Source of the DNA: Viscum album
Lineage: Eukaryota; Streptophyta; Magnoliopsida; Santalales; Viscaceae
DNA length: 64,000 bases
Reading direction: 5' to 3'
Assembly: GCA_963277665.1 (NCBI GenBank)
Contig: OY728153.1
Location: 275,254,250-275,318,249, forward strand
The position numbers and the translations under genes are program-made. How positions within the stretch are numbered: position 1 is the stretch's first letter; the number at the start of each line of letters is the position of its first letter. Below the pieces are notes generated by a model, which searched no databases, had not been told where the DNA came from, and was given only the letters and a program-made list of their open reading frames with translations. Below, piece after piece: positions 61,511 through 64,000 of the stretch.

Positions 61511-61950
61511 CCGCATGAAGAAAACTTAGAAAGAATTTTTTTTTTATATTCATGAATTCTTGCAGCCCCACAAATTTACAAAGGCTAGACAATTAGACTT
61601 TTAAAATAATAATTAAAAATGATTATTATAATTAAGAATCCCCAAAACTGGTGGAAAAATATTTGGCCATAAAACACTATTTAAGTATCAATGTCTACCC
61701 AGAATAGCTTGGGTTAACCAGAAATGATCTCTGGTTACAAAAAACAGGTAAATTAACACATATAAAATATATGTTTAAATTTTAATACCCGTAGAACAAT
61801 CAATTTTGATCTATATTTTTTTAGATGATCATAACTTGGTCATCCAACCTTGGATCGAATCACGGTCAGATCCGTTGGGATAGATTTTAAACCCACTACT
61901 TAAATTTAAAGTTAATTTAATTTTCTTGACTCAAAAAAATTACATAATTC

Positions 61951-61963
61951 TTATGATACCAAT
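61951..61963 (-). other. Primer-binding-site complement of Cop2
   Basis: TTATGATACCAAT, complement of ATTGGTATCATAA. The core TTGGTATCA matches the initiator-Met primer site common in copia; the distal bases have mutated. TGTTGGTACC (LTR end) begins at 61964. Confidence 0.6.
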
Positions 61964-63180
61964 TGTTGGTACCGAAGCACGTAGAGGAAGCTAGTGGGAT
62001 AGGGATTTTAAATTTTCATCATCGAAATGATGAAACTTGTCATCTCCAGTGATCTGAACCCCAATAGAGGTTCGAGGATCTCTCTTGAATTTAATAAAAA
62101 AAATAAAACTGAATGGTTACCTCATTCGAATTGAATAACGCTCGACTATAACTCATCATCGATGATCATTGCTCGAAGGATCTGAAGTCCAACCCCTCTA
62201 GATCATCCACACATGCTCCAATAATTTGTGAACTTTTCATTCATTGAATTCTAGGTGCTAGCATAGAGCTCGGACAAATGCTTTGGCATCAAATCGATCA
62301 CCTCAATCTCGTCCCTTCGATCTGTCAAAGGCACTTTGGATTGATCACTCAGATAGAGACTCTCTCTCTCTCTCTCTATAAAGTGGTGCGAGAGAGAGAT
62401 ACTTTCATTCTAAATTCATGAATAGTGTATGGAATGAGACTCTTCTCCTGCTTATATAATGGGAGGTGTTGATACCCAGAATGGGTTCTCAGGCCCCTGA
62501 AAATAAAATGACCCCTAAATATGCAATATATAAATAATTATGATGAAATACTACATCATAAATATTATATATATTTTTATCTCATACTTGTAGTGTATAT
62601 TAAATATATTACGTGATAAACTTGAGATATTAACTCGACTCATAACTCCCGCTAATATTAAACAAACCTACAATATTAAAATAAAAATATTTGGTATAAT
62701 ATTATTTATTGTATTTACTTACACATGTAAATACTTTTAATAAATAAATTCAACCCAATTAGTCTTAACTTGAATAATAATGAATTTATTTATTTATCGG
62801 TGATCAATAAAACTAGACAACTCTCAGACCTCATGATGGGGCCCACCATGTCCTATATACCTATTCACAAGAATAGGGTATATTCTTGAATATTCTATTG
62901 TGTGTGACCCTCTAGGCCCTTATCTTGATAGTAGTGAATAGTAATTATAGACCAAGGTGGATTCTATCAACCCATCAAGACCCCTAAAGAGATAAGGAAT
63001 AGTTATAACAATGACAAACAACCTATGAACATGCACCATGTAATATAATATATTTGTCTTTATAAATCTCAAGTAAGATTCACACTTATGTCATCTTCCT
63101 TTCTCGCTTTATTATTTTTTGATCTAATTGGATGGATTTATGTCTGACTACCTTGGCCAAAGATTTATGAAGGTATTAAC
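61964..63180 (-). mobile_element. 5' LTR of Cop2, interrupted at 63181
   Basis: Matches 54075-55265 in order and orientation. It breaks off at GGTATTAAC, where the 3' LTR reads GGTATTATTATCC and continues. The missing 640 bp should resume to the right of LTR C, beyond the window. It contains a (CT)9 tract at 62360-62377, not present in the other LTR, and the TATA box at about 62450. Confidence 0.8.
62360..62377. repeat. (CT)9 microsatellite in the Cop2 5' LTR
   Basis: CTCTCTCT run; the 3' LTR has only ACTCTCTCTATA at the same place (54460-54470), so this expanded in one LTR after insertion. Confidence 0.85.
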
Positions 63181-64000
63181 TGTAACATCCCAAGAAAATA
63201 AAGAATGTGAAATTTTCATATTTATTAATATTTTTGAATTAAATATTAATTTTATTTTAAAGGATATTCTATATTCAATGGCGTACCTGACACACAATAA
63301 CGGGTTTCTTTGAAATCTTACGTTACACACTAATAATATAATATTCTTATTTTAAATGGTATTTAACACCTAGTCATTGTATTGGAAGGAATTAATAGAA
63401 CTAACTTAAATGTGATAATATATGTTTGTTAAATGTTTTTACATTCATCCAATAAAAGTCAGAGGCTTAAAATGTAAATGAGTCTAATTTTAAGCACAAT
63501 TTACTTTAAAAGGGAGATTTACCACTTTTTGATGGCGAGCCCTTTTTAAATCTAGTTTTTTTCACTTTTACATAGTATGTTTGAAAAAATAATTTTCATC
63601 TTTAGAATCGGGACATCAAAATTTACTTTTGATGAAATTTTGATATTTTTTTGATAATGTTCATTTTTAATGAATAGTGAAAAAATGTTGTATTTTAATT
63701 CAAAACCGCCTTTTAATCTAATTTATTTATATGGTTAGATTATCTTTTTAATTGGTTTTAAAGTTTAAATGGATTATATTTTTACCATTTAACCCAATTT
63801 TGGACATTGGAAGCAATTTCACATTGAAATTGGGCATTAACAAGTATTAATCTTTTGATGGTTATTATTTCATAAAAACACGCTTTTTGTTTTGATGATG
63901 AGAATTAATTATAAAATTAATTAATGAAAATTATTGAATTAGATTAACAAGTATTAATCTTTTGATGGTTATTATTGAATTAATGAAAATTAATTAATGA
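63181..64000 (+). mobile_element. LTR C, third copy of the A/B family, plus strand, runs off the window
   Basis: Begins TGTAACATCCCAAGAAAATAAAG. The reverse complement of LTR A's end (27006 leftwards) begins TGTAATATCCCAGGTAAATAAAG, and the two run in parallel over at least 600 bp (shared: CATATTTATTAATATTT, ACACACTAATAATATAATATT, GAATAGTGAAAAA, TTCAAAACC(G/T)CCTTTT, ACAAGTATTAATCTTTTGATGG). The 5-bp TTAAC at 63176-63180 would be the left target duplication. A block of about 28 bp with CAAGTATTAATCTTTTGATG is repeated at 63840 and 63950. Confidence 0.8.

Overview
This window looks like repeat-rich, AT-rich nuclear DNA of a flowering plant with a large genome. I found no intact protein-coding gene, no rRNA or tRNA gene and no CRISPR array. 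Almost everything I can name is a transposable element or its remains, many nested inside one another. The longest open stretches with a recognisable product are broken pieces of an En/Spm (CACTA) transposase, two Ty1/copia polyproteins, a short copia reverse transcriptase piece and a Ty3/gypsy polyprotein. The species cannot be named from this sequence; a plant is inferred from the element families (CACTA TNP2 with DUF4216/DUF4218, chromovirus-like gypsy, copia with an initiator-Met-type primer site).

Layout. (1) 1-5165 is ORF-free and strongly poor in G, ending in two LTR-promoter-like repeats and a primer-binding-site complement. It is read as the inside of a minus-strand LTR element (F) whose LTR runs from 5166 to at least about 9040 and is split by a 1.2 kb CACTA-like non-autonomous element (6892-8083, 3-bp target duplication ACT). 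(2) About 9450-11140 is a minus-strand copia element (Cop1): 3' LTR plus RNase H/RT remains. The matching piece of its other LTR is at 32304-33050. Between these halves sits a minus-strand gypsy element (E): 3' LTR 11141-16718, shrunken interior 16719-28133, 5' LTR 28134-32303. E's 3' LTR is itself split by a 2.24 kb plus-strand LTR (D, 13149-15388). E's gag is split by a very large solo LTR (A, 18524-27006, target duplication AAGAT), which is split in turn by a related solo LTR (B, 22231-25900, target duplication GTTAA). This gives an order of insertion: Cop1, then E, then A, then B, with D also after E.

(3) 33050-37900 is AT-rich non-coding sequence with an inverted ACCATG-motif cluster and a diverged tandem array of about 450-bp units. 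(4) 37930-40060 is about 2.1 kb of nearly pure A+T, followed by a compound hairpin and a C-rich minisatellite. (5) 42100-44820 holds copia LTR-like sequence, a 630-bp block bracketed by a perfect 18-bp direct repeat, and a copia RT fragment. (6) 44884-49640 is a decayed but full-span CACTA transposase gene, followed by a 1.4 kb array of short inverted motifs (50520-51920) resembling CACTA subterminal repeats. (7) 53940-54074 is the start of another LTR, entered by copia element Cop2 (minus strand). Cop2 has a 3' LTR at 54075-55903, a decayed interior with a GC-rich leader, and a 5' LTR from 61964. That 5' LTR is broken at 63181 by a third copy (C) of the A/B LTR family, which runs off the window.

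Nothing here works as a pathway. The value of the window is as a layered insertion history with clean junctions, and in several repeat structures (covarying inverted repeats in LTR D, the 30-bp expansion in LTR B, the 18-bp-flanked block, the AT block with its hairpin) that named families do not fully explain.
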